From assembly GCA_024195585.1 (NCBI GenBank), contig SWBL01000037.1, positions 62,001-126,000 on the forward strand: a stretch of 64,000 nt of DNA. Reading direction: 5' to 3'. Shown piece after piece: positions 10,895 to 21,690 of this stretch (its first letter is position 1; each line of letters begins with the position of its first letter). The position numbers and the translations under genes were made by a program. The notes beneath the pieces are model-generated. The model made no database searches, had not been told where the DNA came from, and saw only the letters and a list, made by a program, of their open reading frames with translations. Origin of the DNA: Aureobasidium sp. EXF-3400 (lineage: Eukaryota > Ascomycota > Dothideomycetes > Dothideales > Saccotheciaceae).

Positions 10895-13008
10895 ATGAGT
10901 TCATTCGGTTTGCGACAGTTTGCCGCTTCTTCGAGGGTGTGTCCAGCTCGAAAAAGGTCTCCGAAAATTGGTTACTGACAAGAGCATTGCCAGTTCTCCC
11001 AAGGCCTCAGAAGACAGCAGGCTCGCGCTTTCTCTCGCAGCGCCCCCGCCGCCCGCATCATCACAAACCAGCCCCTTCGCGCAAAGGAGGCTTCGCCTTT
11101 CCTCAGCAACAAGTACCCCGTCATTGACCACGAATACGATGCTCTGGTTGTTGGTGCTGGTGGTGCCGGTCTGAGAGCCGCCTTCGGTCTCGCTGAGGCT
11201 GGCTTCAACACTGCCTGTATCTCCAAGCTTTTCCCTACCAGATCGCACACTGTCGCCGCTCAGGGTGGTATCAACGCTGCCCTCGGAAAGTGAGTGACGA
11301 CATTCTGGGTCAATATCAAGAGTTGGAACTGACACACGATCAACAGCATGCACCAGGACGATTGGAGATGGCACATGTACGACACCGTCAAGGGTTCAGA
11401 TTGGCTGGGTGACCAGGACGCTATCCACTACATGACCAGAGAGGCACCTGCCTCGGTTATCGAGCTCGAGAACTACGGTTGCCCCTTCTCGCGTACTGAG
11501 GACGGAAAGATGTCAGTATAATCCGAAATGCCTGTATAATTCGCAGCATACTGATACGCAACAGCTACCAGAGAGCCTTCGGTGGTCAGTCCAAGGAGTA
11601 CGGTAAGGGTGGCCAGGCCTACAGATGCTGCGCTGCCGCCGACAGAACCGGTCACGCTCTTCTTCACACTCTCTACGGCCAGTCCCTCCGCCACAACACC
11701 AACTACTTCATTGAGTACTTCGCCACCGATCTGATCATGGAGAACGGCGAGTGCAAGGGTGTCATCGCCTACAACCAGGAGGATGGTACCATCCACCGCT
11801 TCCGCGCACAGAACACTGTCTTGGCCACCGGTGGTTACGGACGTGCTTACTTCTCGTGTACCTCTGCTCACACTTGCACTGGTGACGGTATGGCTATGGT
11901 CGCCCGTGCTGGTCTTCCTAACCAGGATCTGGAGTTCGTTCAGTTCCACCCTACTGGTATCTACGGTGCTGGATGTTTGATCACTGAGGGTTCTCGTGGT
12001 GAGGGTGGTTACCTCCTCAACTCCGAGGGTGAGCGATTCATGGAGCGTTACGCTCCTACTGCCAAGGATCTTGCCTCGCGTGACGTTGTCTCCCGTTCCA
12101 TGACCATGGAGATCCGCGAGGGCCGTGGTGTCGGCCCTGACAAGGACCACATCTACCTCCAGCTTTCTCACTTGCCCGCCGAGGTCCTTCACGAGCGTCT
12201 TCCCGGTATCTCTGAGACCGCCTCTATCTTCGCTGGTGTCGATGTCCGCAAGCAGCCCATCCCCGTTCTTCCCACCGTCCACTACAACATGGGTGGTATC
12301 CCAACCAAGTACACTGGTGAGGTCATTACCCAGGACGCTGAGGGCAACGACCAGGTCGTCAAGGGTCTCTTCGCCTGTGGTGAGGCTGCCTGTGTCTCCG
12401 TCCACGGAGCTAACCGTCTTGGTGCCAACTCCCTCCTCGACTTGGTCGTCTTCGGTCGTGCTGTTTCTCACACCATCCGTGACAACTTCACTCCCGGACA
12501 GAAGCTTGAGGCCATCCCCGCCGACGCCGGTGCCGAGGCCATCAACGTCATCGACCAGGTCCGCACTGCCGAGGGTCCCAAGACCACCCACGACGTCCGT
12601 CTCGCCATGCAGAAGGTCATGCAGACCGATGTCTCCGTTTTCCGTACCCAGGAGTCGCTCGACGAGGGTGTCAAGAAGATCCATGAGGTCGACCAGCAAT
12701 TCTCCCAGGTCGGCACCAAGGACCGCAGCATGATCTGGAACTCGGACCTTGTTGAGACTCTTGAGCTTCGTAACCTCCTGACTTGCGCCGTCCAGACCGC
12801 CGAGGCTGCCGCCAACAGAAAGGAGTCCCGTGGTGCTCACGCCCGTGAGGACTTCCCCGACCGTGACGACGAGAACTGGATGAAGCACTCTTTGACATGG
12901 CAGAAGAACCCCCACGGCAAGGTCGAGCTCGGCTACCGCAAGGTCACCGGCACCACCCTTGACGAGGCTGAGTGCAAGGCCGTTCCTCCCTTCGCCAGAA
13001 AGTACTAA
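10895..13008 (+). CDS. sdh1: Succinate dehydrogenase flavoprotein subunit, mitochondrial (complex II)
   Basis: Predicted exons 10895-10936, 10994-11289, 11347-11511 and 11565-13008 give 649 codons with stop (648 aa). The N-terminus is Arg/Ser/Ala-rich ([14 protein letters not shown], then [13 protein letters not shown]), consistent with a mitochondrial presequence. The FAD dinucleotide motif is VVGAGGAG, and SHTVAAQGG near residue 98 contains the histidine that binds FAD covalently in this family. Further landmarks are [13 protein letters not shown] and the C-terminal [14 protein letters not shown]. It oxidises succinate to fumarate and passes electrons to the iron-sulfur subunit in the inner membrane. 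Codon use is strongly C-ending, suggesting high expression. The third intron uses a less common GTCAGT donor; the final exon holds most of the protein. Confidence 0.97.
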
Positions 13009-13868
13009 GCAATCGATTGCGAACGTGTGCTTTTATTAGGTGGACGAAAGTTTATTGTTATCAATAGATGAGGAGACGATCAAAAAGCCACTTCTGTCAA
13101 AAGGTGTAACGACAAGCGAATTAGCAAAGTCGCACCTGAATACCACCCCATGATCAAAGGAGTCTGGAGGAGAACTGACGTTAAACGGAGCGATGGGTTA
13201 TTGCTTCTTTCTTGTGTGTATGTAAAGCCATTTTTTGAATAGTTCATTTTTTCTCTTTCTTCTGAACCTTTGCTCTCCCCTGTGACCAAGTGTGGTATAC
13301 GCTCGTTATCCTCTTGTCTTATGAGGCCGGTTAAGTCACTGTGTCACGATATAGTGATGGTTCATGTGCTTCTGCGTGGTTGTGATGCTCTTCAAAGAAG
13401 CTGCTCCGAAATAATTCGGCGGTTGATGTGCCACGATGACTTTTTTCCCTTTTCTTTTGCTCTACTACGCACCTAAACTGTATGCTGATACTCAATACAT
13501 AGTCGTATACAAATCTAAAAACCACGAGAATATGCTACAATGACTTGAAAGAGAAAGTAGCCGCATCAAACATGAAGTTGGTGGAATCAAACATTTCAGG
13601 CCAGGGTCATCCTTGTTACAAGAGGACTTGCCACACAACCATTTTGCCAGGGCTTTCGCCCATGTTTGGCCAACGACACGGGTAGCACTAACCTCTCTTT
13701 GAGGATGCTTTGTGAATTCTGGATTGCAGTGGTTCCAGTGGTTCGGGGTCTGATGATTTTGTTTTTATTTGATCTTCCTGTTTCTAGCTGCTTGGTTTAT
13801 CTCTTAAGCAAAACCCGCGACAGGTTGCATCCTCCCTCTCAAGGCTAGCCTCTCTACAGCACTTGCCC
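13009..13868. other. intergenic between convergent SDH1 and sugar-nucleotide transporter
   Basis: 3' UTR space of two convergent genes (0.86 kb). Short open frames here look random; no RNA gene or repeat recognised. Confidence 0.5.
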
Positions 13869-15164
13869 TTACTGCGCCTTCCCATCTTTCTTCTGAGTTA
13901 CTTGTTGCTTCTTCCTCTGCTGAGGGATGCGATAACTGGTTTCCCAACCATACAACGCACCAGCTCCAAACACCAACCCAGCACCAAGACACATAGTCCC
14001 ACTCAAGCTATGACCAAACAAGATCGTGCTCGCCACAAAACTGACCAGCTTGCGTACATTCAGCACAATAGTGACGGTGACTGCAGATGCTTGTGCGGAA
14101 AGCAAGTTTACGCCTGTGATACAAGCTAATTGCGTCAAAGAGTTGAGCAGGAGGTAGATGATGCCGCTGGGCAGATCGGCGCTTTTGAGGACAGGCAGAC
14201 TGTCAGGGATGGAGAGGGGGGGTGTGGCGGACAGAGCAACGTATTGGCGACGTAATGTGCCAGCCAGAGGTAAAAACAGAGGCAAAGAGAGGAAATGGCT
14301 GTAGAAGAGGTTTTCGCGCCAGTGGGAGCCGTGGGTTGCGTACGTGTCTTGGACGTAGACGCCCATGTACGCAGAAAGGATTTGTGCGGCGAGGAGGATG
14401 AGGAGACCGGAGCTTAGGTCTGTGCTGTTTGTTTCTACGGATTTGCCCTGTGCATCTTGGTCAGCTATCCACCATTGTTGTGTGGAATTGGACACAGGGA
14501 GGGATCAAACCTTGCTATCAGCATCCGCGAACGCAGATACCAGTACTCCCAAAGTCAGGATGACTACGCTGCTCACTTGCAACCATGTGTATCTTTTGCC
14601 TTGCAACGCACCCGCCAACATAGTCGTCACAGAGCCAAAAGAGCGTAGGATGATATGTACTGGGACAGAGATGTTGAAGGCGAAAGCCCAGTTGTTGAGC
14701 ATGTTGACGGCAAAGAACATGAGTGCGATGTAGGCCCACTTGCGCATGGGCACGGAAGGGGATCTCAGCGTCAGAGTTGGCGTGATCTGGGAGAAGGATG
14801 CTGCCAGCGCGGTGAAAATGAATTGGGAGAGGGTGATTAGAAGACCTGTGGATGAGATAAGCTTAGATTTCGCCGTGCAGTCGTGGTGGCTACGGACCAC
14901 TGTCGGCTTCAGTCCTGGAAGATGTAGGTCAGTAGGAGTCTTCGGATATGTAGATGCAAGGAAGCACTCGATGCGCCCTGCAATTGATGTTCTGTAGTGG
15001 TATTGATTGATGACTTACTTGATGATCTTCTCCAATGTGAAAACCTTTGAGGCAGAATTAGAATCCGCATAATTTTAGTCATGCTGTGGAACTCTCACAT
15101 TCGAGCAACATCCTCCAAAGATAAGCCCCACTGTATTGAGTGATGCAAGAACTATTGACGCCAT
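13869..15164 (-). CDS. Nucleotide-sugar transporter, UAA family (YEA4/SLC35B4-like, probable UDP-GlcNAc/UDP-xylose)
   Basis: Five predicted exons on the minus strand: 15164-15099, 15044-15019, 14914-14898, 14845-14511 and 14447-13869, summing to 341 codons with stop (340 aa). The beginning LASLNTVGLIFGGCCSNV and the later WAFAFNISVPVHIILRSFG and AQASAVTVTIVLNVRKLVS blocks match the UAA/SLC35B family of Golgi/ER antiporters; about ten hydrophobic segments are visible. Close fungal relatives (Yea4) carry UDP-GlcNAc for chitin and glycan synthesis, which is the inferred role. The third exon is only 17 nt; it is required because joining exons 2 and 4 any other way breaks the frame, and its donor GTCCGT fits GTNNGT. 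The C-terminus is basic (QQRKKQQVTQKK), possibly an ER-retrieval type tail (inference). Confidence 0.85.
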
Positions 15165-16217
15165 GATTGTGACGAGTAAAGGCTCTGTGCGAAAGAGAAG
15201 AACAGTCAGCCAAAAGATGTTTCGAAGCAAAACGATGACCAAACTTGGCAAGAATTGGGGATCCCCGCGTGGAAGGAACAACTTTCAGTATCCCATGAAA
15301 ATGCAAGGTGCTCTGGGAGAGGCAGGAACATCCATTGAGAGTGACGAACAGGCCGGATTGCCATGAACGGAGTTGTTGTATCCCCGCGAGGAAGGACCGA
15401 TTTTCGATGTACCATCAAGATACAGAATGTTTTGTGAAAAGGAAGAAGGCCCATTGAGAGTGACAAGAAGGCCGAGTTCAACTGAATCGCAACAGCATTC
15501 AATCCTTCCAAAATTGCGATGATTGGGGAGATGGTGGTTGGTGCAGCCAGGGTGGTAATGTGTAAACGCAACATCATGAATAAGGTCACTTACCGAGGCC
15601 TGTATAACGAGTGTTTCCTGCGGACGACCCAAGTATCGAAACGCCTCAGAAATGCTCTTAACGCGTCTGTGTCGAGAGTGAGATGATTGTATAGTCGCGA
15701 AATGTATGGAAGCCAAGAACAGGGGACTGAGCGACGTTGCAAGTGTTCCTCACCGCTCGCCATGTAGCGTCGCTTGCAAATCTCGTGGGAATACTTTTGT
15801 TGACTGATTGAATACACAGGAACAACACAAAAAACAGTTCACCGAGACAGGATTCATAGAGTCTGTACCTGGTGTCGCACTCCGAGTATAGCAAAGAGCA
15901 AAATAAACACCATAAAAAGACACAATTGTTTTCGGAAACAGAAGCATGTCCACAGAGAGCTGGTAGGTTATTGTATTTCAATGGAACTATCATGTTTCCA
16001 GGTAGTATTGTGCATTTTTATAGCTACACGTTACACACTTTAGCACACGGGGAGGAAGAATGAGACAAGAAATCTAGGTTATGTTTTTCAGTTGTGACTT
16101 GTTATTGATTGTCTGAAAAACAGCAGAGTAATTCAATCCTGATGCCCTAAAGAGCATCACCGTCAAGTACCCGATTCTCGACGCGACACTGACCCACTCC
16201 CGACCTTCGGGCGTACC
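15165..16217. other. intergenic with a diverged tandem duplication
   Basis: Upstream region of the transporter and downstream region of the 108-aa gene. It contains the two-copy repeat listed separately; open frames across it (up to 143 codons) have no protein-like features. Confidence 0.5.
15260..15480. repeat. two-copy diverged tandem repeat, period about 119 nt
   Basis: Copy 1 (15260-15360) and copy 2 (15379-15480) both begin with ATCCCCGCG-GGAAGGA and end with CATTGAGAGTGAC followed by AGGCCG. The middle parts have diverged strongly. Function unknown; it may be an old local duplication in the transporter's upstream region. Confidence 0.6.
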
Positions 16218-16601
16218 TTAGAGCGAGCGGTAGCGGGAAAGAAGGAACGAGTCGCGAATGCCATCGCAGGTCGCCTGAAGAAGCTGACCGAGGGCTTCAG
16301 GGACGGAAGGGGCATAGAGTCTGCCGAGAAGCAGAATGTGCTTGTTGATGTCAACCAGACGAGCTCCGTAGTAGCCGCTCTCGGGCCACTCGGCGGTGGT
16401 GACAATGATCTCCATGTTGCCACTGTCGGGGAAGAGGGCAATGGCATTGCCTGTAGGCGAGGAAGTGTTAGTGATCGGTTTGAGTGTCATGGCATGAAAG
16501 ATCTTACCGAAGATCTGCTCGCGCAGGCTAGAGATCTCAGCGAGATCTGAAGCGATGGTGGTGGTAGGCAGAATAGTGCCGTGGGGCTGTTCGTGGGACA
16601 T
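16218..16601 (-). CDS. Small uncharacterised protein (108 aa)
   Basis: Two exons on the minus strand, 16601-16508 and 16450-16218, joined by a GTAAGA...CAG intron, giving 109 codons with stop. The N-terminal part (MSHEQPHGTILPTTT) is followed by a compact region with FPDSGNMEIIVTTAEW and HILLLGRLYAPSVPEALG, ending in RYRSL. I do not recognise a family. The clean intron, protein-like composition and alternating hydrophobic pattern support a real gene. No signal peptide or membrane segment is evident; probably a small cytosolic protein. Confidence 0.65.
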   Translation of the reverse strand: MSHEQPHGTILPTTTIASDLAEISSLREQIFGKIFHAMTLKPITNTSSPTGNAIALFPDSGNMEIIVTTAEWPESGYYGARLVDINKHILLLGRLYAPSVPEALGQLLQATCDGIRDSFLLSRYRSL

Positions 16602-17074
16602 TTTTGAGGACGTGAAGTGGTATAGATTGATGTGCTGTAGTGAAAGAGGTAGATGTTGATGTTGTGGCTGCGCGTCGAAGGAAGATGCAAGAGTTGTGCA
16701 GACAGCTGATGTTGTTGTCAGGAGTTCGTGGCACGTCTTGGAAGCAGTCTCTCGGCATGGCGATGAGCATGGGCATGCCGTTCTCGTTGGCAACCAAGCC
16801 GATAGTGCGCCGATCGAGAAATCAAGAAGGTGACCAATGGACAAGTTCGGCACTCAAAGCAACATAGACACGGGGAGGAGAAAGAAAAGCATGGGAAAGG
16901 AAACCAGAACTTGATTGAAAGGGGCATGATCATCTAAGGCTCTGCAAGCCAACGGCTGTATGAAAATGCATGGCGTTGGCTTGGAGAGCAGATATAGGTG
17001 TTCAAGACATGATATTGCCTTGGTGGTGACGTTATTGGGTATCTCGTTGGCCTTGGTTGAGTACTGAAATAGGC
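16602..17074. other. intergenic between the 108-aa gene and LSM2
   Basis: Upstream of the 108-aa gene and downstream of LSM2, both on the minus strand. No element recognised. Confidence 0.45.
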
Positions 17075-17678
17075 CTATGCTTGTCTGGCCTTTGCGGATG
17101 CCTGAGCAGCTTCTAGAGTGGTATCAGAGGGTTGCAATATATCGAGCGTGTTGTGTTCTCGTACCTCTTCTGGTGGCATCCTCCAACAGGGGAGTGTCGA
17201 CAGATGCAGCAGGGAGGTGGACGTATCTCACGACGCTTCCTCTGATGAAGACGTTCTTGACCGAGCTCTATTACGATGGCGCAATGTGTCAGCGCTTTTG
17301 TCTTCCGCCCTTTGAATACCCAGGCTCTTGTCATACCATGTGAGGGTACTTGAGGTCGTCCAGGACGGTAATGTCGTCGAGCTTGATGTTGAGGTACTGG
17401 TCGACGCTCTTCAGGGTTCCACGAATCGAGATGTCATTCTTGAGTTCGACCGTGACCTCTTGAAGATTGTCAGACTCTGGCGTTCGTACGCGTCCTTCTC
17501 TTTAGTGGGACTAACCGGTGTTAACGAGGGTTTTGAAGAAACTAAGCGTCCAAGTCAGCCCAAAATCGCAACAAGATTCCAGTCGCACTGGGGTTCGGGA
17601 GAGAAGCGGCTCCAGGGCGAAACTCTCGCAGACCCCCGGCGACACGCCTTTCAGCTCGGCTTACCTGAAGAACAGCAT
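17075..17678 (-). CDS. lsm2: U6 snRNA-associated Sm-like protein Lsm2
   Basis: Five tiny exons on the minus strand: 17678-17665 (14 nt), 17541-17516 (26 nt), 17458-17337, 17267-17165 and 17112-17075, totalling 101 codons with stop (100 aa). The spliced N-terminus MLFFSFFKTLVNT and the blocks EVTVELKNDISIRGTL, SVDQYLNIKLDDI and VKNVFIRGSVVRYV are the Sm1 and Sm2 motifs of Lsm2. It is part of the Lsm1-7 ring (cytoplasmic mRNA decay) and the Lsm2-8 ring (U6 snRNA, nucleus). Length equals the usual family length. The first two micro-exons cannot be found by simple ORF calling, but the frame and the family's N-terminus fix them. The C-terminal tail EAAQASAKARQA is Ala-rich. Confidence 0.95.
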
Positions 17679-18251
17679 CTTGTCGAGTTGATGTGATGGT
17701 CGCTGTCTCTGCTGCCAGCGACAGCTTGAACGACCTGCGGCGAGTCTCGAGCTCTGATTGGCCAAGCATTACGTCACGTGTAACTGCCTCTACCATCACT
17801 ACCACTTTCACTCGAACATGAATATTTCAATTAGACACTGAACGTATATCTATCTAGAACAAGCACAAGAAGATTCAGTACTTTGAAATTGAAGCACAAA
17901 CTCTTTCCGTGCTGGGTCAAGGAGTGAGGAAGGTACAAGATGTTTAGGCTTCGCTTGGCAGGGACATGACCGCATCCGTCAACAATCTTTCTTTACCGTT
18001 GACCACACGAGTACCATTGACAAGGAGAGCAGTCTGCTTGAATGTCCGATCCTCGATCCGGCATGTCCATGCATCTCAATTATAGGCTTGGCTGATGATT
18101 ATTCGTGTTAAGAGGTGGCCGACGCATCCGTGGTGCTCTCGAGGTCCAAGTATGATGTCGTCAACATGGCGTAGATCAGACATGGTGGACCTTTTGAGGA
18201 ATCTCCATAATATCCTTCCCTTCATAAGGCTTCCAACACCTTTTGATCAAC
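17679..18251. promoter_or_regulatory. LSM2 / SDR divergent region, contains a probable gene relic
   Basis: LSM2 (-) and the SDR gene (+) diverge here, so both promoters must lie within 0.57 kb. The minus-strand relic described separately occupies about half of it and reaches to within about 30 nt of the SDR start. Confidence 0.5.
17944..18226 (-). pseudogene. Probable 3' gene fragment (unknown family)
   Basis: Reading right to left there are two protein-like stretches: one with LRHVDDIILGPREHHG (about 18183-18120) and one with RTFKQTALLVNGTRVVNG ending LTDAVMSLPSEA and a TAA stop at 17946-17944. They are in different frames and need an intron whose donor I cannot place; a CTTAAC branch-like site and an AG acceptor are visible. 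The first stretch is open further upstream without a convincing start. I read this as the C-terminal remnant of a gene, but a small live two-exon gene is not excluded. Confidence 0.3.
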
Positions 18252-19353
18252 ATGCTTCGCCTTTTCTCTAGAACTGCTCAATCAACCGTCAGAAGTGCTT
18301 TCAGACCCAATCCAACTCTTAGTACCATCACCAAAGCAACCATGAGCGGTATGCTGCTACAATCGATTCAACTGTACTTGTACATATCTAACATTCTCTA
18401 CAGGAAAAGCAGAGAACCCCCAGCTGAAGAACACCGACCTCTTCGATGTTTCTCACATCACCGCCGTCGTCACTGGTGGCGGCACCGGCATTGGCCTCAT
18501 GATCACTCAGGCCCTTGTCACCAACGGAGCCAAGGTCTACATTACCGGCAGAAGAAAGGAGAAGCTCGACAAGGCCATTGAGCTGTACAGCACTGGTCCC
18601 GGAAGCATCCACGCCCTTCCTGGCGATGTTAGCGACAAGGAAGACGTCATTCGTCTTGCCAAAGAGATGGAGTCGAAGGAGCCCAACGGCATCCACTTGC
18701 TGGTCAACAACGCTGGTATCGCCAGAGACGACGACACCAAGTTCTCTTCCAATGGCCAGCCTGACATGACCGATGCTAAGGCCATCTCGGAGCACTTCTT
18801 GAAGACCAAGCCTGAGCAGTTCGCCGACACTTTCAAGACCAACGTTGCTGCTGTCTACTACATGTCCATGGCATTCCTGCCCCTTCTGGCCAAGGGTCGT
18901 GAGGTTACCCCTGGCTACACCTCTAGCGTTGTCAACGTCAGCTCCATCAGTGGTGCCATGAAGGGTTCCAGCAATGGTCAATTCGCATACGCTGCTTCCA
19001 AGGCCGCTGCTACTCACGTCAGCCGCATGCTTGCAACCACTTTCAAGGACACCAAGGTCCGCTGCAACGTCATCGCTCCTGGTGTCTTCCCCAGTGAGAT
19101 GACTGCTGGCAGCTCTGGTGATGACAACAAGAGCAAGCTTGACATGAAGCCTAGCAACCCCGCAGGCAGATTTGGCTTCGACAGCGATATGGCTGCTACC
19201 ATTCTCTTCCTCGCTGGCCGTGGAGGTGTCTTCTACAATGAGCAGATCATGTACCCTGATGGCGGTATGTTGACATTGCCCAATCTTCCATATCTCTTGG
19301 CATTTACTGACTCTTCAACAGGCAACACTCTTGTCCAGCCTGCATACAACTAG
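18252..19353 (+). CDS. Short-chain dehydrogenase/reductase, probably mitochondrial
   Basis: Exons 18252-18348, 18404-19264 and 19322-19353 give 330 codons with stop (329 aa). Classical SDR features are the NAD(P)-binding TGGGTGIG near residue 55, the structural NNAG near 133, a serine in SSISG and the catalytic YAASK near 228. The first 33 residues (MLRLFSRTAQSTVRSAF...) are basic and amphipathic, as in a mitochondrial presequence; an internal Met (MSG) just before intron 1 could give a cytosolic form. It resembles fungal 3-oxoacyl-reductase-like SDRs, but substrate cannot be assigned. The last coding exon is only 32 nt and supplies NTLVQPAYN. Confidence 0.9.
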
Positions 19354-19755
19354 CCCAACCTTCGACCACGACGATATGACAATTATTCTATCACAAAGTA
19401 ATGCTACAATAGTCTGTAATCCATCGACTTTATAAAACCGTATTGTGCAGCGTGTGGAGAATTGTTCCAGCCATTGTTGATTTTCCGCTGCGTCACCAAG
19501 ATGATCGATTGTCTTTGATTGTCTCGTCACTTTGCTTGCGCCGACTTCTCGTCTCACTCCTATGCGACATTGATCCAGAAAATTGAGACCATCGGAACCA
19601 TAAACCAACGAGACAGCCACTGACAAATTTGTTTATCTCCTCTCTTCAAAATCATTTTCTTGATTGATTTGCGCCTTTCACCAACCAAGCCACCTCATCT
19701 TCTGCTCTTTGTTTACAACGCACAATTTTCCACCACAAAGACCCTCATCACCAAC
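19354..19755. other. intergenic between SDR and membrane protein
   Basis: SDR 3' UTR followed by the leader of the next plus-strand gene; the last 100 nt before 19756 are rich in C, A and T. No other feature. Confidence 0.45.
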
Positions 19756-21219
19756 ATGCCCTCATACAAAGAACTCTGTGCTCAGGGTCTCCAACCCAAC
19801 CCCACAGCATATCCTATCCCTGCGCGCAACTCAGCAGGCGAAAGTGTTTACATCTATCAAAGAGTCAAGTGGACTGGAAACTTTCTTGACGCTGAACTCG
19901 AGCACATCGAAGTGCCTGCATATAACTGTCCATCCTTCACCACCACAGCCCAGCCCGAGCGTCTTGCTCTGGAAGACACTCCCACCACAATGCTCTCCCA
20001 TCAATATCCTTTCGGCAAGCAGGCTCTTGCTGTTCCTTACCCTTCCGCACCAGAGAGAGACGAGAATGGCAATTTCCCAACCAAACCCGAGAACCTTCCT
20101 GCCAGACCGGAGCGCCCAACAGAAGAGACGGTCCGCGAGAGGTCCTTCGCCAAGCTCATCTCCACCGAGAGACCCCTCAACGACGCCGAAAGAATTGCTC
20201 GAGACAGTCAGTACCTCGTGGATTTGCAGAGATGGAGATCGTGGGCATCGAGGATGCCCGAGGAGTGGAACCTCCTGGACCCAGTCGAATACACACAACT
20301 CAACAGCATGATGCCAACAGCTTCCATGTCGCAGGTCGACAAGCCCAACATCGACAAAGATGCTCAGATTATGTTGCTTTTCTTCTGCTTCACCTCGTTC
20401 CTGACTTTGGTCGGTACGTCAGCAGGTCAGCTTCTCGCCCTTGGGGTTCTCCTCATTGGCGTTGTTCAGATCAACCACCAGAATAGCTTGGATCCCATCG
20501 CCATCTTCAGTTTCACCGCCCTGAATCCTGTCAGTGCTCTGCATCTTCTTGGCTACTGGTTTTTGGGGATGATAGGTGTTATTGGGATCATATTCTCCTC
20601 CATCATGACCTCCTCTTTCTGGTTCCTTGGTCAATTGGCCGCCTCCCTCGCAGGCGCCAATACCGGATTTCGCACTCTCTACTATGACGCGACTGCTTTC
20701 TTGGACGTCACAAAGCAGGATCTCACGAGGGAGTTCTCTGTATCTCGACTGGCCTTCTGGCTCGCCGCAGTGGTGCTCGCATTCTTGAATTACAAGATGC
20801 TTCAGGAACCCTCGACTGTCTGCCTTCTCGCGTGCATGGCCCTCTGCATCTTTGTAGTTGTCTGCATCTTGTCATCATTCGCAGAGCGCTCCCCTAGCGC
20901 AGTTGTCGGCGACCCTGTCATTTCTCCTCCCAACACCCCTCCGGCTACCCCTGCTGCTCAGATTGTCCCTGATCTTCGCGCATCGACAAGACTGTCTGGG
21001 TACAGTGGTGTCAGCTTCGCTGACCCGCTATCGACTCCGCAGTCAGTCAGCACAAAGTCTATCCCTGAGGGTCTTCGCCCGAAACCGCTCATCTTCGACT
21101 TTGGCACGCCGACCCGAGGTCCCTTCAGCAAGGACTTTGGCGCTCGCCGTACCCCACCTGACTTGTACCAAGTTCAACCGACCTTTTTCACTTCCCCGCC
21201 AAGGCAGACCTTTTCCTGA
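19756..21219 (+). CDS. Uncharacterised multi-pass membrane protein
   Basis: Single exon, 487 aa from ATG 19756 (MPSYKELCAQG); the frame is open further left but only from non-ATG codons. Residues 1-195 are soluble and Pro/Glu-rich (PERDENGNFPTKPENLPARP is part of this), then at least four or five hydrophobic segments follow: around IMLLFFCFTSFLTLVG, LLALGVLLIGVVQI, LLGYWFLGMIGVIGI, LAFWLAAVVLAFL and ACMALCIFVVVCIL. The C-terminal 90 residues are Ser/Thr/Pro-rich with phosphosite-like SPPNTPPATP. I do not recognise a family. Topology suggests a fungal membrane protein with cytosolic tails. Confidence 0.8.
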   Translation: MPSYKELCAQGLQPNPTAYPIPARNSAGESVYIYQRVKWTGNFLDAELEHIEVPAYNCPSFTTTAQPERLALEDTPTTMLSHQYPFGKQALAVPYPSAPERDENGNFPTKPENLPARPERPTEETVRERSFAKLISTERPLNDAERIARDSQYLVDLQRWRSWASRMPEEWNLLDPVEYTQLNSMMPTASMSQVDKPNIDKDAQIMLLFFCFTSFLTLVGTSAGQLLALGVLLIGVVQINHQNSLDPIAIFSFTALNPVSALHLLGYWFLGMIGVIGIIFSSIMTSSFWFLGQLAASLAGANTGFRTLYYDATAFLDVTKQDLTREFSVSRLAFWLAAVVLAFLNYKMLQEPSTVCLLACMALCIFVVVCILSSFAERSPSAVVGDPVISPPNTPPATPAAQIVPDLRASTRLSGYSGVSFADPLSTPQSVSTKSIPEGLRPKPLIFDFGTPTRGPFSKDFGARRTPPDLYQVQPTFFTSPPRQTFS

Positions 21220-21690
21220 GTACGGCATCTTAATGCAGGAATGTATTCGAACAGCGCGCTTGTCCATTGAGAACTCAGTCTTCTTGGTCAAAAGAGTGAC
21301 TCTCAATGGATAGGTCTGCTCTTCGGTATAGTCTCTACATTTTGATAGTCACAGAAGCACCGGGAATGTGTTTGGGGGAAGTGTTGAAGGTTGGGCGGCA
21401 GGGGCTGGTACTTTGTCGCCTTCTCCTATCTCAGCACACTTCATATTGGCTTGTAACAAGGCAGGATGATTTTTTACAACTTTTGCATTGATCAAGGAGA
21501 GCAGGTATACTTTGGAGTTGGAATCTTTGTTTCTTTGTTCGCTTTTTCGGCATTTTTCTTACCATGTCAATTTCTTTGTTATCGGCCATCCGCTTTCGGT
21601 GGTGAGGACCCTGGTGGTCAATTGAATCATACTTCTCTCAATCACATCTCTTGAATTCTGTCACAACAAGGGTCAAACTGTCTTTGATTC
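21220..21690. other. intergenic, T-rich
   Basis: Between two plus-strand genes. The stretch 21510-21590 is T-rich pyrimidine sequence, compatible with a promoter leader. Nothing else seen. Confidence 0.4.

Noticed and set aside
11473..12915. 480-codon minus-strand open frame
   Set aside because: Antisense shadow of SDH1, caused by its strongly biased C-ending codons; the protein is a Val/Leu/Gly/Thr artefact.
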